Assembly: GCA_964350435.1 (NCBI GenBank)
Contig: CAYGJS010000019.1
Coordinates: 1-44,317, forward strand
Length of the DNA stretch: 44,317 nt
Origin: TMED27 sp964350435
GTDB taxonomy: Bacteria > Pseudomonadota > Alphaproteobacteria > Micavibrionales > Micavibrionaceae
Reading direction: 5' to 3'
Shown: positions 16,003 to 25,032 of the stretch, one piece after another
Layout: every line of letters starts with the position of its first letter
How positions within the stretch are numbered: the stretch's first letter is position 1
The notes under the pieces: generated by a model
What the model was told of the DNA's origin: nothing
Databases searched by the model: none
The model's input: only the letters and a program-made list of their open reading frames with translations
Program-made: the position numbers and the translations under genes

Positions 16003-16602
16003 ATGTGCCTCTCAATCACGATAAAAACATTGGCTCTGCTTGCCTTCACCCTTCTATACACAGGCAACCCCGCCATGGCGCAGGAGACCGGCTCAATACC
16101 CGTAATCGATGTAATCGCTGCACAAAACCTCGACACCGAAACCATTGAAACAGAACTAAACGCCAGCACCCACCCGCCAATCCGCCTCACCCCGGATAAA
16201 TCAGAACTGGTAAAACTGGATCAGGACGCCGTCTCCATCATCGTCGGCAACCCTGCACATTTAAGCATTCTGGCCGATACCGCCAAAACCCTCGTCCTCG
16301 TGCCCAAAGCCCCGGGCGCAACCTATTTCACGATCCTCGACATTGATGGCAATGTGATAATGCAGCGCCACGCCATCGTCGCCAGCCCGAAAAAACAATA
16401 TGTCCGCGTCCGCAAGAGCTGCGCCAAATCCGGTGATGATAATTGTCAGGCAACACAAGTCTTCTACTGCCCGGATATGTGCCATGAAATCGCCCAAAAC
16501 GACAGTGAAGCGGGCAAATCTGATCCTCAATCCATGGCCGCCGACGCCGCGCAAATCGGCAACAACAATCAACCCGCCCCACCCGTCACCGACAACGAAT
16601 AA
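16003..16602 (+). CDS. Stand-alone pilus assembly N-domain protein (secretin N-terminal-like)
   Basis: This exported protein has 199 residues and a signal peptide cleaved near AMA-Q (about residue 26). Residues about 55-128 resemble the N-terminal domain found at the start of CpaC/RcpA secretins. Examples are DQDAVSIIVGNPAHLSIL, KTLVLVPKAPGATYF and a Met-Gln-Arg-His element. No secretin domain follows. Instead there is a short stretch with four cysteines, then a Gln/Pro/Asn-rich tail. It sits between the prepilin-like genes and a TadD-like gene, and the full CpaC secretin is encoded on the opposite strand. A periplasmic accessory to the secretin channel is a reasonable inference. Confidence 0.8.
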   Translation: MCLSITIKTLALLAFTLLYTGNPAMAQETGSIPVIDVIAAQNLDTETIETELNASTHPPIRLTPDKSELVKLDQDAVSIIVGNPAHLSILADTAKTLVLVPKAPGATYFTILDIDGNVIMQRHAIVASPKKQYVRVRKSCAKSGDDNCQATQVFYCPDMCHEIAQNDSEAGKSDPQSMAADAAQIGNNNQPAPPVTDNE

Positions 16603-16689
16603 AACTCTATATTGAAAATCCCAACAATACTAAGCAATATATCATCAACATCACAACTCCACCGACGACAGACGACAAAAGACGCACCC

Positions 16690-17427
16690 ATGAAAAACAA
16701 GATACAAAACACCACTGGAACCGCTCCAAAATGCTCTGCCCTTGTACTGGCGGCGGTTGCTATAATAACACTCAGTGCCTGTGCAACCTCCGCTCCGGGC
16801 TCTCTGGACGCCAATGACAGAAATGCCCGCATCGACGCCGCCATGCAGCGCGCCTCCGACAACGCAGGCACCAGCTTCTCTCTCGGCACGCTGGAGCGCA
16901 AATATAAACGCCACCCCGATGACGAACTCGTCGCCGCAGAGTACGGCGCAGCCCTGCGTCACAATGGATACCTTGAGCAAGCCGATGCTATTCTGGCCCC
17001 TTTCGCAAAGGACAAAACATCCTCAGCCGCCGTAAAAAGCGAATACGCGGCCATTCAACTGGCACAAGGCAACTTCAAAAGCGCAGAAAAATACGCCCAA
17101 TCCGCAATTCTTCAGGATGAGGGATATTTCAAAGCCTATCACAATCTCGGCATAGCACTGGACTCACAGGAAATGCACAAAGAAGCCGAGCGCGCCTACC
17201 GCAAGGGACTTGAACTCTGGCAAGGCGACCCGACATCCATTATGAACAATCTCGCGCTCAATCTCGCTACGCAAGAATATCTCGACGAAGCCGCAGAAAT
17301 TCTGCAAAAAGCCAAGGCCCTTTCGCCTGATCGTGAAGAAATCGAGCGCAACCTCCGCATCGTGACCGCGCTCCAGCAAACCCACGGCGCGCCCGCACCA
17401 AAACCACCGAAAAAACCTGAAATTTAA
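16690..17427 (+). CDS. tadD: TadD-like TPR lipoprotein
   Basis: Tad loci encode a tetratricopeptide-repeat lipoprotein, TadD, needed for pilus biogenesis, probably as a pilotin or assembly factor. From the ATG at 16690 the protein has 245 residues, a lipoprotein signal with LSAC and lipidated Cys31, and about four TPR units from residue 75 to 225. An upstream in-frame TTG at 16612 would bury the signal peptide, so it is rejected. It follows the N-domain gene by 87 bases and ends at a hairpin terminator facing tadC. Confidence 0.85.
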   Translation: MKNKIQNTTGTAPKCSALVLAAVAIITLSACATSAPGSLDANDRNARIDAAMQRASDNAGTSFSLGTLERKYKRHPDDELVAAEYGAALRHNGYLEQADAILAPFAKDKTSSAAVKSEYAAIQLAQGNFKSAEKYAQSAILQDEGYFKAYHNLGIALDSQEMHKEAERAYRKGLELWQGDPTSIMNNLALNLATQEYLDEAAEILQKAKALSPDREEIERNLRIVTALQQTHGAPAPKPPKKPEI

Positions 17428-17452
17428 ACCACTCTCACATCTTATAATTCTC

Positions 17453-17478
17453 TTTAGCCCGCCCTCCAGCGGGCTAAA
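17453..17478. terminator. Bidirectional hairpin between convergent tadD and tadC
   Basis: TTTAGCCCGC (17453-17462) and GCGGGCTAAA (17469-17478) form a perfect 10 bp stem with a CCTCCA loop. The A/T ends of the stem supply short U-tracts in both directions. The position between two converging genes supports a shared terminator. Confidence 0.65.
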
Positions 17479-17543
17479 TTCTTGCGCCCTCACGAAGCAG
17501 TCAGGATAATCGAAACGATAACGCACAAAGGGAAAACGTGAAG

Positions 17544-17648
17544 ATTAATCGAACAGATTTTTCGTTTGGCTAGGAAAATAAGGCGACGCGTATATTTCAT
17601 ACGCGAGCCGCAAGTTGACAACGCCCAAACGGAAAATATGGAAGATTA
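17544..17648 (-). repeat. Stop-codon-associated imperfect palindrome, copy at tadC 3' end
   Basis: The arms TTTTTCGTTTGG (17558-17569) and CCAAACGGAAAA (17625-17636) pair almost perfectly. A central 7 bp hairpin CGCGTAT/ATACGCG (17587-17605) lies between them. The outer edge coincides with the tadC stop codon. The core GGCTAGG...CGTATATTT...CAACGCCC is shared with the copy at 39805-39909. Confidence 0.75.
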
Positions 17649-18593
17649 TTGGCCAACGCCGGCAGCGGACGCTTCTATCCCTGCCGGCCCCAAAATAATA
17701 ATAAACAGCGCAGGCAGGAAAAACAGGATCATCGGTACAGTCAATTTCGGCGGCAAGGCTGCCGCCTTCTGCTCCGCCGCAGCCATCCGCATTTCACGCA
17801 ATTCCTCGGACATGACGCGCATCGCCTGCGAGATCGATGTCCCATATTGCTCGGCCTGAATAAGCGCGGTAGCAAAACTTTTTGCTGCGCCAGAACCAAC
17901 GCGGCGCGAGAAATCCTGCAACGCCTGACGGCGATCATTCAGCATCGCCATCTCTGCGCTCAAAATCCCGAGCTCCTCAGCCAGAACCTCCGAATGCTCG
18001 GCCACTTCATGCGCCACACGCTCAATCGTTTGCTCCAAGCCAATCCCGCCCTGTACACATATCAACATCATATCCAGAGAATCCGGAAAACTTAAGTTGA
18101 TTTCTTCTTTACGCTTGAGGGCCGTATTTTTAACAATCACATCGGGCAATTTAAAACCTGCCACCGCAGCCATGAAAATGCACAGCAATGTCACAGCGTT
18201 CGAAACCTCTTTGTCACCCGCAGCAATAATGAACATCACAAACCCCGCCAAAAACAATGGCAAAACCCCTTGCGCGAGCATAAATTTAAACGGCGCAGAC
18301 GGGTCTCTGATCCCTGCCTGCAACAATTTATCACGGGTTTTTTCACCAAACTCCCCCGCCATTTGCTGCACTTTATACATCATCGCCATCGACTCTTGCG
18401 CCGATACGGCGTCGGTCTTTGCTTTATACAAACTCCCGTCCCGTGACGCCGCATAAAGATCCTTGCGACGCTTTTCAATCACCGATTTAAACCGCTCCTT
18501 CTTGTCAGATCGATTGAGAAACGGCAGGGCAAATGCTGCAAAAGACCCCGCAGCAAGAAGCGATATTAAAAATGTAATCAGCGCGCTATTCAT
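17646..18593 (-). CDS. tadC: Tad pilus inner-membrane platform protein TadC
   Basis: This 315-residue protein has a T2SSF (GspF-type) domain and forms the inner-membrane platform of the Flp pilus machine with TadB. Hydrophobic segments lie at about 3-25, 105-125, 135-150 and 285-305. The cytoplasmic F domain around residues 165-280 includes FPDSLDMMLICVQGGIGLEQ and QAEQYGTSISQAMR, both typical of TadC. It is the last gene of the cpa/tad run. It is separated from tadB by a 160-base spacer that is almost entirely an imperfect palindrome. The ribosome site is weak (GTGACGAT), so translation may depend on that structure. Confidence 0.93.
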   Translation of the reverse strand: MNSALITFLISLLAAGSFAAFALPFLNRSDKKERFKSVIEKRRKDLYAASRDGSLYKAKTDAVSAQESMAMMYKVQQMAGEFGEKTRDKLLQAGIRDPSAPFKFMLAQGVLPLFLAGFVMFIIAAGDKEVSNAVTLLCIFMAAVAGFKLPDVIVKNTALKRKEEINLSFPDSLDMMLICVQGGIGLEQTIERVAHEVAEHSEVLAEELGILSAEMAMLNDRRQALQDFSRRVGSGAAKSFATALIQAEQYGTSISQAMRVMSEELREMRMAAAEQKAAALPPKLTVPMILFFLPALFIIILGPAGIEASAAGVGQ

Positions 18594-18611
18594 ATCGTCA
18601 CAGCCTTTCGA

Positions 18612-18755
18612 GGGATATGCGAGGAATTGAAGGATTTTGCGGCGAAAATATTGGCTTTCGAAAGCCGGAGCGCAGCGTACATAAGTACGTGAGCACCGGA
18701 AGTGGAGAAAGATAATATTTGCAGCCCAAAAGACGAAAATTCATCGCATATCCTA
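18612..18755 (-). repeat. Stop-codon-associated imperfect palindrome between tadB and tadC
   Basis: The outer arms GGATATGCGAGGAATT (18613-18628) and AATTCATCGCATATCC (18738-18753) pair at 15 of 16 positions. The inner arms around AAATATT also pair. A perfect 14 bp palindrome GGCTTTCGAAAGCC (18653-18666) and a CGTAC-ATAA-GTACG hairpin (18676-18689) lie inside. The element begins at the tadB stop codon and would fold into a long RNA hairpin in the tadB-tadC transcript. Confidence 0.75.
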
Positions 18756-19730
18756 AATCTTAAAGTTAATCATGACCTTCATCACAAAGCATCCCACCAG
18801 CATCATCCCCACCGCAAAAGTCAGCAAGATATTGCCGAACGGCGTGATAAATAAAACTTCCAGATACTCATAATTCACAAAATACAGCCCCGTAGACACA
18901 AGCACAGGCAGGGCGCCGATAATGGAAGCCGAGGCCACCGCCTCCGAAGACAGCGCCTTCACCTTACGTTTAAGGCGAAAACGCGCACGAATGACGCCCG
19001 ATAAATTCATCAAAACTTCAGACAGGCTCGACCCCGTTTGTGCCTGAATAGAGAGCCCGGTCGCAAACATCTGCATTTCCGGCAGCGGCATCCGCCGCGT
19101 CGCCTCATATGCGGCCTCATGCAGCGCAACCCCGATTTTTTGCTTATCATAAATCCGGCTCATTTCCTCACCCACAGGCCCGTCAAATTCTCGCGCGATC
19201 ATCGAAATAGCCTCCGCCACAGGCATACCGGCGCGCAGCAAACGAACAGTCGCCTCCAGCGCATCGGGAAACTCCTGCAAAAAATTCTTTTGCCGCCGAG
19301 CAATCATTTTCTTCAATATAAACCGTGGCAACCCGAGCAAACCAATCACCGCCAGCATCAAGATCATATGCGGGGGATATCCCAAGCCCTTCCCTAGCGC
19401 AACAAAACCCAGCATTGTCAAAACCGAGAGCACCCAAAAATGCTGCGCTGAAAGACTCAAACCCGCTTGCTCCAGCATCAGGGCAACAGAGGCTTTTTTC
19501 TTCTTTCCGCCTATGTCTTCCTTTTCATCCCGCAGTTTTTTAGCAATCTCCGCGCGGCGTTTATCCTGATCGCTCCCGGCATTATCCCGCTTCACAGAAA
19601 CCCCGCCGCGCCCCTGAATAACCTGCAGCATTCTTTGCTTCTTCGCCGTTTGCTGGTTCAGCAAATACAGCGCAATCCCGCCCATAACGGCGACCAACAT
19701 CACGGATATAATCAGAATTTGCAAAATCAT
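18753..19730 (-). CDS. tadB: Tad pilus inner-membrane platform protein TadB
   Basis: This is the partner of TadC in the inner-membrane platform: 325 residues with an N-terminal membrane anchor (about 1-25), further spans at about 95-135 and two near the C-terminus. The T2SSF domain includes FPDALEATVRLLRAGMPVAEA and ATGLSIQAQTGSSLSEVL, matching the TadB family. I chose the ATG at 19730, with GGAAAGAG just upstream, over an in-frame TTG 18 bases earlier. It follows cpaF, the motor ATPase, as in other Tad loci. Palindromic elements flank it on both sides. Confidence 0.93.
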   Translation of the reverse strand: MILQILIISVMLVAVMGGIALYLLNQQTAKKQRMLQVIQGRGGVSVKRDNAGSDQDKRRAEIAKKLRDEKEDIGGKKKKASVALMLEQAGLSLSAQHFWVLSVLTMLGFVALGKGLGYPPHMILMLAVIGLLGLPRFILKKMIARRQKNFLQEFPDALEATVRLLRAGMPVAEAISMIAREFDGPVGEEMSRIYDKQKIGVALHEAAYEATRRMPLPEMQMFATGLSIQAQTGSSLSEVLMNLSGVIRARFRLKRKVKALSSEAVASASIIGALPVLVSTGLYFVNYEYLEVLFITPFGNILLTFAVGMMLVGCFVMKVMINFKI

Positions 19731-19774
19731 TCGAACTCTTTCCAACAAACATTAAGCAAACAGAATTTCGCAGC

Positions 19775-19904
19775 AAATAGGAAAGAGAAATGCGGCGAAA
19801 AGGATGCCTTTTTTCAAAATATGTTTCGCAGAATACAACGGGTATTTAAGAAACAGATTATGAAAAAAGGTATGATTTGCAGACCATTTATCGCCCCTAT
19901 TTTA
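19775..19904 (-). repeat. Stop-codon-associated imperfect palindrome between cpaF and tadB
   Basis: The nested arms pair in order: AAATAGG/CCTATTT (19775-19781, 19896-19902), TGCCTTTTTTCA/TGAAAAAAGGTA (19805-19816, 19861-19872), GTTTC/GAAAC and AATAC/GTATT at the centre. The whole spacer is therefore one long imperfect hairpin of about 130 bases. It starts inside the cpaF stop codon. Confidence 0.7.
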
Positions 19905-21434
19905 ATCGAAAGCCTCTTCCATGGCATCCATGACTATTTTATCCACCCCAAACTGCCGTGCATTATCAAAGAACTTAGGACGCAATCCGCTGGAGCGCTG
20001 ACGGGTAATCAATTTCCCGTTTTCATCTTCCCCTTCAATATCCAGAACAAAGAGATCCTGCATCGTCACGACCTCCCCTTCCATACCGGTAATCTCGGTC
20101 ACATGCGTTGTTTTGCGTGATCCGTCGCGAAGGCGCTGCACCTGTATAATCACATTCACCGCCGAAGCGATCTGCTCGCGCACCGCCACACTCGGCAGGT
20201 TAAGCCCCCCCATCGCAATCATGTTTTCCATACGGCTGATCGCCTCACGCGGATTGTTCGCATGCACAGTCCCCATCGAACCGTCATGGCCTGTATTCAT
20301 GGCTTGCAGCAAATCAAACGCTTCGGGGCCGCGCACCTCCCCCACAATAATCCGCTCAGGGCGCATCCGCAGGCAGTTCTTGACCAGATCCCGCATCGTC
20401 ACTTCCCCGACGCCTTCGAGGTTGGGAGGCCGAGTTTCAAGGCGCACAACATGCGGCTGCTGCAGCTGAAGCTCGCACGCATCTTCGCAAGTAATAATCC
20501 GCTCCCCTGGCTCAATGTAACGCGTCAGACAGTTCAGCATCGTCGTCTTACCCGAACCCGTCCCGCCGGACACCAGAACATTCACGCGGCAACGCCCAAT
20601 CGCCTGAATAAGCTTCGCACAAGAAGGCGACATCGATCCATATTCCAGCAATTTATCAAGCGTCAGCTTATCCTTCGTAAATTTACGAATGGTCATGCAC
20701 GCCCCGTCCACAGCCAGCGGCGGTATAATCACGTTCACACGGGACCCATCCGGAAGACGCGCATCACAAATCGGGCTGCTTTCATCAACGCGGCGGCCAA
20801 TCGCGCCGACAATCCGCTGACAGATCGTGGTCAAATGCTGATTATCGCGAAACTTAATCCGCGCTTTTTCAATCCGCCCGCTCACCTCAATATAGGTGGT
20901 ATCAGGCCCGTTAATCATAATATCGGCAATATCATCGCGCTCCAAAAGCTCTTCCAAAGGCCCAAAGCCAAGCATGTCATCGGCACATTCCTTGGCAATC
21001 CCCTGCAATTCGGCAGGCGTCAAATCCAGATTGCGGAACCGGGAAATTTCCTCAACCGCAGACTGCACCTCTTCCCGCGCCGCCTTGGCATCCATATTCG
21101 CCAATGCCTTAAGATCAATCCCGTCCCGCAAATCCAGCCATATACGGTTGCGGGCACGCTTTAAACGAAGGCTGCTGATTGAATCCGAAGGCTCCTCCTC
21201 ATGGGTGTCAACAGGGCCGTCCATATGCTCTTTCGAGAACGGATCCCCCTCTCCCTTGTTAGCCGCAGGTTGAACCGCAGGAGTTTTCAAATCAGACTTG
21301 GACTTAACCGCCGCAGAGCTTTTCTGCACAGTTTCCCGCGCAGTAACATCCTCAGAATCGTCCTCCTTCCGAACCTCAACCTTAGGCGGAGATTTCGGCT
21401 TGGGACTGGGCGCTGATCCTTTTTTACCAAACAT
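19902..21434 (-). CDS. cpaF: Tad pilus assembly ATPase CpaF/TadA
   Basis: This is the hexameric secretion ATPase that drives Flp pilus extension and, in some bacteria, retraction: 510 residues. A disordered, charged N-terminal 90 residues precede the conserved part. Walker A GGTGSGKTT is at 290-298, Walker B-like RIIVGEVRGPE at 361-371 and the His box GHDGSMGTVHANN at 382-394. The ribosome site AAGGG lies five bases before the ATG. cpaE ends 12 bases upstream, so the two are cotranscribed. The gene order cpaE-cpaF-tadB-tadC is the standard one. Confidence 0.96.
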   Translation of the reverse strand: MFGKKGSAPSPKPKSPPKVEVRKEDDSEDVTARETVQKSSAAVKSKSDLKTPAVQPAANKGEGDPFSKEHMDGPVDTHEEEPSDSISSLRLKRARNRIWLDLRDGIDLKALANMDAKAAREEVQSAVEEISRFRNLDLTPAELQGIAKECADDMLGFGPLEELLERDDIADIMINGPDTTYIEVSGRIEKARIKFRDNQHLTTICQRIVGAIGRRVDESSPICDARLPDGSRVNVIIPPLAVDGACMTIRKFTKDKLTLDKLLEYGSMSPSCAKLIQAIGRCRVNVLVSGGTGSGKTTMLNCLTRYIEPGERIITCEDACELQLQQPHVVRLETRPPNLEGVGEVTMRDLVKNCLRMRPERIIVGEVRGPEAFDLLQAMNTGHDGSMGTVHANNPREAISRMENMIAMGGLNLPSVAVREQIASAVNVIIQVQRLRDGSRKTTHVTEITGMEGEVVTMQDLFVLDIEGEDENGKLITRQRSSGLRPKFFDNARQFGVDKIVMDAMEEAFD

Positions 21435-21446
21435 ATTAACCCTTGC

Positions 21447-22703
21447 TTATTTCTTTCCCGGCAGCTTAGCGAGCAGCCCGCTCAACACCCCGCCGCCTTT
21501 TGAGACCACACCTGCGCCACCCTCCGAAACCGCCATATCCAGCCCCAAAATCGGCAAAAGCACAGTCTCAATAAGTGCCCGCGCACCTTTATCATCCGTC
21601 AATTTCTTGCTATCGCTTTCATTTCCTAAAAACATCTTCGCGTCATAAGGCAAAAACGCCGACACTGAAAATTCCATCGCCGTTTCAATATCAGCCTTGG
21701 AAAGCTCAATCTTCCCCGCCATCCCTTGCATATTCACCACCAGCGAAATATCGCTGTCACTGCCGCCGCGCAGCCCTCTAATTTCATTCATCAATGCCCG
21801 CGCCAAACGCAAAGCCGGCAAAGTCGGCGTAGAAACAATCACAATCTGTGACGCCCGCGAAATAACGACTTTTTGTAAACCTTCCGGGCTGTTGGATAAA
21901 TCCGCCACCACCATCGGTGTACGCGTCATAATCATATCAATCAGGGCCTCAAGCTGCTCCGGTTCAATAGTATGCTCAAGCATCACATCACCGCCCGTCG
22001 CCAGAACTTTCAAATTGGCGCTGGGCTTAAACATCATCCGCGCCAGACTATCCTCATCATTGTTTTCCGCGGCTTTCGCTGCCTCGATCAGGGTCGTGCT
22101 CGGCTCAAACCCCATACCAACCGCAAGGCTAGACCACCCGCCCGCCGTATCAAGCAGCAGGGTTTTTTGTCCCAAAATCTCGGAAACGCCGCAAGCCAGT
22201 GCCTCAGACACAATCGAAGCCCCCACCCCGCCTTTCGCGCCCAGCACAGCCACAAGGCGGCTGCCAGAAACCCCGATTTTATCAATCAACGCCTTCGCAA
22301 TCACTTCCGCAAAGACGGCAACATCCAAGGGGCGCACCAGATAATCGCTCACCCCCATATCTATCAACTGACGATAAAGGTTAACATCGTTATCAGGGCC
22401 GATAACAATCGCGGATGTCCCCTCGTCGCAATGCTCTGCAAGGGCTTCCAGCCTCTTGGTAAATGCCTTATCCAGAACATCCGTCTGAATAACAATCAAC
22501 TCTGGCGAAGCCGCATCTGAAAACGCGGATATGGCATCCTCGATATCACCGTTTTCAGTGGCAATCTCCACCCGCGCAAACCGCCAGTCAGACGCCAGAG
22601 CCTGCGCAGTCTTGAGAGTCGCCTCATCTCTTGCAAACACGAAAATACGCGCCGCAGGCAGCAATATTGATATCCTGGAATTTTCGTGCGCCGCCTCTGC
22701 CAT
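21447..22703 (-). CDS. cpaE: Pilus localisation ATPase-like protein CpaE/TadZ
   Basis: This ParA/MinD-type protein, 418 residues, positions the Tad machine at the cell pole in characterised systems. The N-terminal 130 residues form a receiver-like domain (ending in DYLVRPLD) without a clear phosphorylation site. The ATPase-like domain follows, with a degenerate Walker A GAKGGVGAS at 155-163. The usual second lysine is Ala162, as is common in CpaE/TadZ, so strong ATP hydrolysis is doubtful. The C-terminal tail is Gly-rich with GLLAKLPGKK. It lies between cpaD and cpaF as expected. Confidence 0.92.
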   Translation of the reverse strand: MAEAAHENSRISILLPAARIFVFARDEATLKTAQALASDWRFARVEIATENGDIEDAISAFSDAASPELIVIQTDVLDKAFTKRLEALAEHCDEGTSAIVIGPDNDVNLYRQLIDMGVSDYLVRPLDVAVFAEVIAKALIDKIGVSGSRLVAVLGAKGGVGASIVSEALACGVSEILGQKTLLLDTAGGWSSLAVGMGFEPSTTLIEAAKAAENNDEDSLARMMFKPSANLKVLATGGDVMLEHTIEPEQLEALIDMIMTRTPMVVADLSNSPEGLQKVVISRASQIVIVSTPTLPALRLARALMNEIRGLRGGSDSDISLVVNMQGMAGKIELSKADIETAMEFSVSAFLPYDAKMFLGNESDSKKLTDDKGARALIETVLLPILGLDMAVSEGGAGVVSKGGGVLSGLLAKLPGKK

Positions 22704-22778
22704 GGGAAATATTCTTTTTCTATCGCCTTAAAATTAAATTCTTAACCTTCAAAGTATAACGCATAAAAGGCGATCACT

Positions 22779-23426
22779 CTATTCCCCAGTCGCAGTCTTA
22801 CCCTTCAGATCAGGATTAAGCCTGCCAGAGCGGTAATCTTCGGTCAAATTTGAAGCGCGGCGGCCATCAGAATATCTCTCAGACCAGCCCTTACCCTTAA
22901 GATCACTGGGCTTTTCAATCTGCTGAGCAAAGAGCGTGTCAATGCTGCACCCCAGCTCGAAATCCTCATCCGCATCGACTGTGCGATCCGCAAGCCCCGC
23001 TATCAACTGACAATCCGCAGGAGCCAAAGCGTTATACCCGTCATAAGCCACCATAACCTTATTCACCGCGGAATTTTTAACGGGCAGAATATTCGCCTCG
23101 ACATCAAATATACCTTCTTTCCGCAAAGCATTTACCAACCGCGCCGCGTCATCAGTCGCTCTTTTAGCCGTTGCAGTGCTGGATTGCGGATCATACGTCA
23201 CCGTAAGCTCCATCGGCCCCTCACCATGCTTCTCATAGTGCTGCGCCAGCGCTACAACCTGACCTTGAGAAAAATTGGCAACCTCATGATCTTCGGCAAA
23301 ACGCTCATGTTCAACCTGTATCCGCTCCTGAGAGACTTTCGTAGGGGTATCGAGCGTGCACCCCCCTGCCGATAAGGCGGCAAAAAGAACAAATACGGTG
23401 CTTGAGCGTGATATAATTTTTAACAT
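22779..23426 (-). CDS. cpaD: Pilus assembly lipoprotein CpaD
   Basis: This 215-residue protein has a lipoprotein signal ending in SAGGC (lipidated Cys23). It matches the CpaD family in size and position between secretin and CpaE. It includes a Val-Ala-Leu-Ala-Gln-His segment, LTVTYDPQSSTATA and a conserved Asp-Cys-Gln segment near residue 138. The family acts at the outer membrane or periplasm, probably helping the CpaC secretin. A good AGAGG ribosome site precedes the ATG, and the gap to cpaC is 30 bases. Confidence 0.88.
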   Translation of the reverse strand: MLKIISRSSTVFVLFAALSAGGCTLDTPTKVSQERIQVEHERFAEDHEVANFSQGQVVALAQHYEKHGEGPMELTVTYDPQSSTATAKRATDDAARLVNALRKEGIFDVEANILPVKNSAVNKVMVAYDGYNALAPADCQLIAGLADRTVDADEDFELGCSIDTLFAQQIEKPSDLKGKGWSERYSDGRRASNLTEDYRSGRLNPDLKGKTATGE

Positions 23427-23456
23427 TTTAAGCCTCTTGTTACTCAGTCGTTAAAA

Positions 23457-24956
23457 TTAATCCAGAATATAACCAAACGGCGCATCATGCGAGAGCAGCT
23501 CTTCATCAACTTCATAAACCCTGCGGATATTGGCCGCAAACGCTTCTGACAATCGATTGCTCTTTTGTTTCGGCAACTGCTCCGCCCGCGTTTTCTCGGC
23601 ATAAGGCGCAACCATATATGGCGTCACCAAAACAATCAGCTCACTTTCATCCCGCTGAAAACGCTGCGAAGACACAAGATCGCCCAAAATCGGCGTCTTG
23701 CTGATTCCCGGCAAGCCAGTCATGCCTTTGATAGAGTCAGACTTGAGCAATCCCGCAATCATCAAACTGCCGCCGCTCGGCATCTCTACAGTCGTATCGG
23801 CGCGGCGAACATCGAGTCCGGGCACACGAATATCACCCGCAGCCACCGCATTATCAAAATCAAGCGATGACACTTCGGTTTTCAATTTCATATTGATGCG
23901 ATTGCCCGACATAACCACAGGACGGAAATTCAGCGAAACCCCGAACTCGCGATATTCAATCACAAGATTCCCGACATTATCGCGCCCCACCGGCACAGGA
24001 AACTCACCCCCGGCCAAAAAACTGGCCTCTTCACCCGATACGGTCGTCAAATTCGGCTCCGCCAGAATATTCACAAGGTTCTCTTCCTCCAAAGCATTCA
24101 GCTCCAGACCCAGCAAACCAATACCACTGAGACCCGTATCAAACAATGCCCCGGCAATCCCCGCAGCATCCTGAGAAAGCGAAATCCCGCCGCCAGTTGC
24201 AAAACGGACGTTATTCGTACCTCCGGATGTTGTGCTACTCGCCGGCGTCCCGCCAAAAATCGTCGCCACCGCCGCCTCATTCGGATCATTCAAATACGTC
24301 TCAAGCCCAAACTCTTTCAATACGCTCCGTGACGCTTCGACAATTTTAACCTGCAGCATCACTTGCTGCTCACCGCGAATTTCAAGAAGATTCCCAATCT
24401 GGCGATCAATCGGATCGCTGCTTTCCGTTAAATCCGCAACGTAGTGACCCACAATATTCGTCACCTTACCGGCGACTTCTGGCGTAGAAACCTTACCCGT
24501 CAATAAAATCTGGTCATGAATCGCACCAACCTTAACCGATTCATCGGGAAACAACTCATTAACCAGCCCCTGAATAGCCTTCAAATCATACGCCACATGC
24601 ACATCCAGACGCTTAACCACATCACCATTGGCGTCCAAAGCGATAATATTTGTATCCCCGACATTCAAACCCACAACATACAAACGGTTCGATTGCACCG
24701 CCTGTACATCAATAATATCAGGATCGGCAATCAGGACATCCGCCACATCGCCGGCCAAATCAACCAGCTCAGCCTTCCCCAAAGGCACGGTCAACGGCCT
24801 CTGCACCTTCGCTGCCGCCGCCTCAACATCCTGTAAATCCCCCTTCGCCGCCAGAACGCCTGCGCTCGGCAAGCCAAGCATAACCATCAGTGCCAAAGCC
24901 ATAAAAACAACTCCAAAAGATTTACGGCGATTATGTATCAATAAATGCATAGACAT
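23457..24956 (-). CDS. cpaC: Flp pilus outer-membrane secretin CpaC/RcpA
   Basis: This protein forms the outer-membrane ring through which the Flp pilus exits: 499 residues from the ATG at 24956, preceded by GGAAG. An upstream in-frame start would overlap cpaB and spoil the signal peptide, so I reject it. After the signal peptide (to about residue 36) comes the pilus N-domain with LGKAELVDLAGDVADVLIAD, then a BON-like segment. The secretin domain follows, with VMLQVKIVEASRSVLKEFGL, NILAEPNLTTVSGEEASFLA and a C-terminal ELIVLVTPYMVAP. It sits between cpaB and cpaD in the usual order. Confidence 0.95.
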   Translation of the reverse strand: MSMHLLIHNRRKSFGVVFMALALMVMLGLPSAGVLAAKGDLQDVEAAAAKVQRPLTVPLGKAELVDLAGDVADVLIADPDIIDVQAVQSNRLYVVGLNVGDTNIIALDANGDVVKRLDVHVAYDLKAIQGLVNELFPDESVKVGAIHDQILLTGKVSTPEVAGKVTNIVGHYVADLTESSDPIDRQIGNLLEIRGEQQVMLQVKIVEASRSVLKEFGLETYLNDPNEAAVATIFGGTPASSTTSGGTNNVRFATGGGISLSQDAAGIAGALFDTGLSGIGLLGLELNALEEENLVNILAEPNLTTVSGEEASFLAGGEFPVPVGRDNVGNLVIEYREFGVSLNFRPVVMSGNRINMKLKTEVSSLDFDNAVAAGDIRVPGLDVRRADTTVEMPSGGSLMIAGLLKSDSIKGMTGLPGISKTPILGDLVSSQRFQRDESELIVLVTPYMVAPYAEKTRAEQLPKQKSNRLSEAFAANIRRVYEVDEELLSHDAPFGYILD

Positions 24957-25032
24957 GAGAAGACTTCCATTTGGTTTACACAGTGAAAAACATGAACTGA
25001 GAGAAATCTGAGATCGGCGAGAGCCGCGAGAA

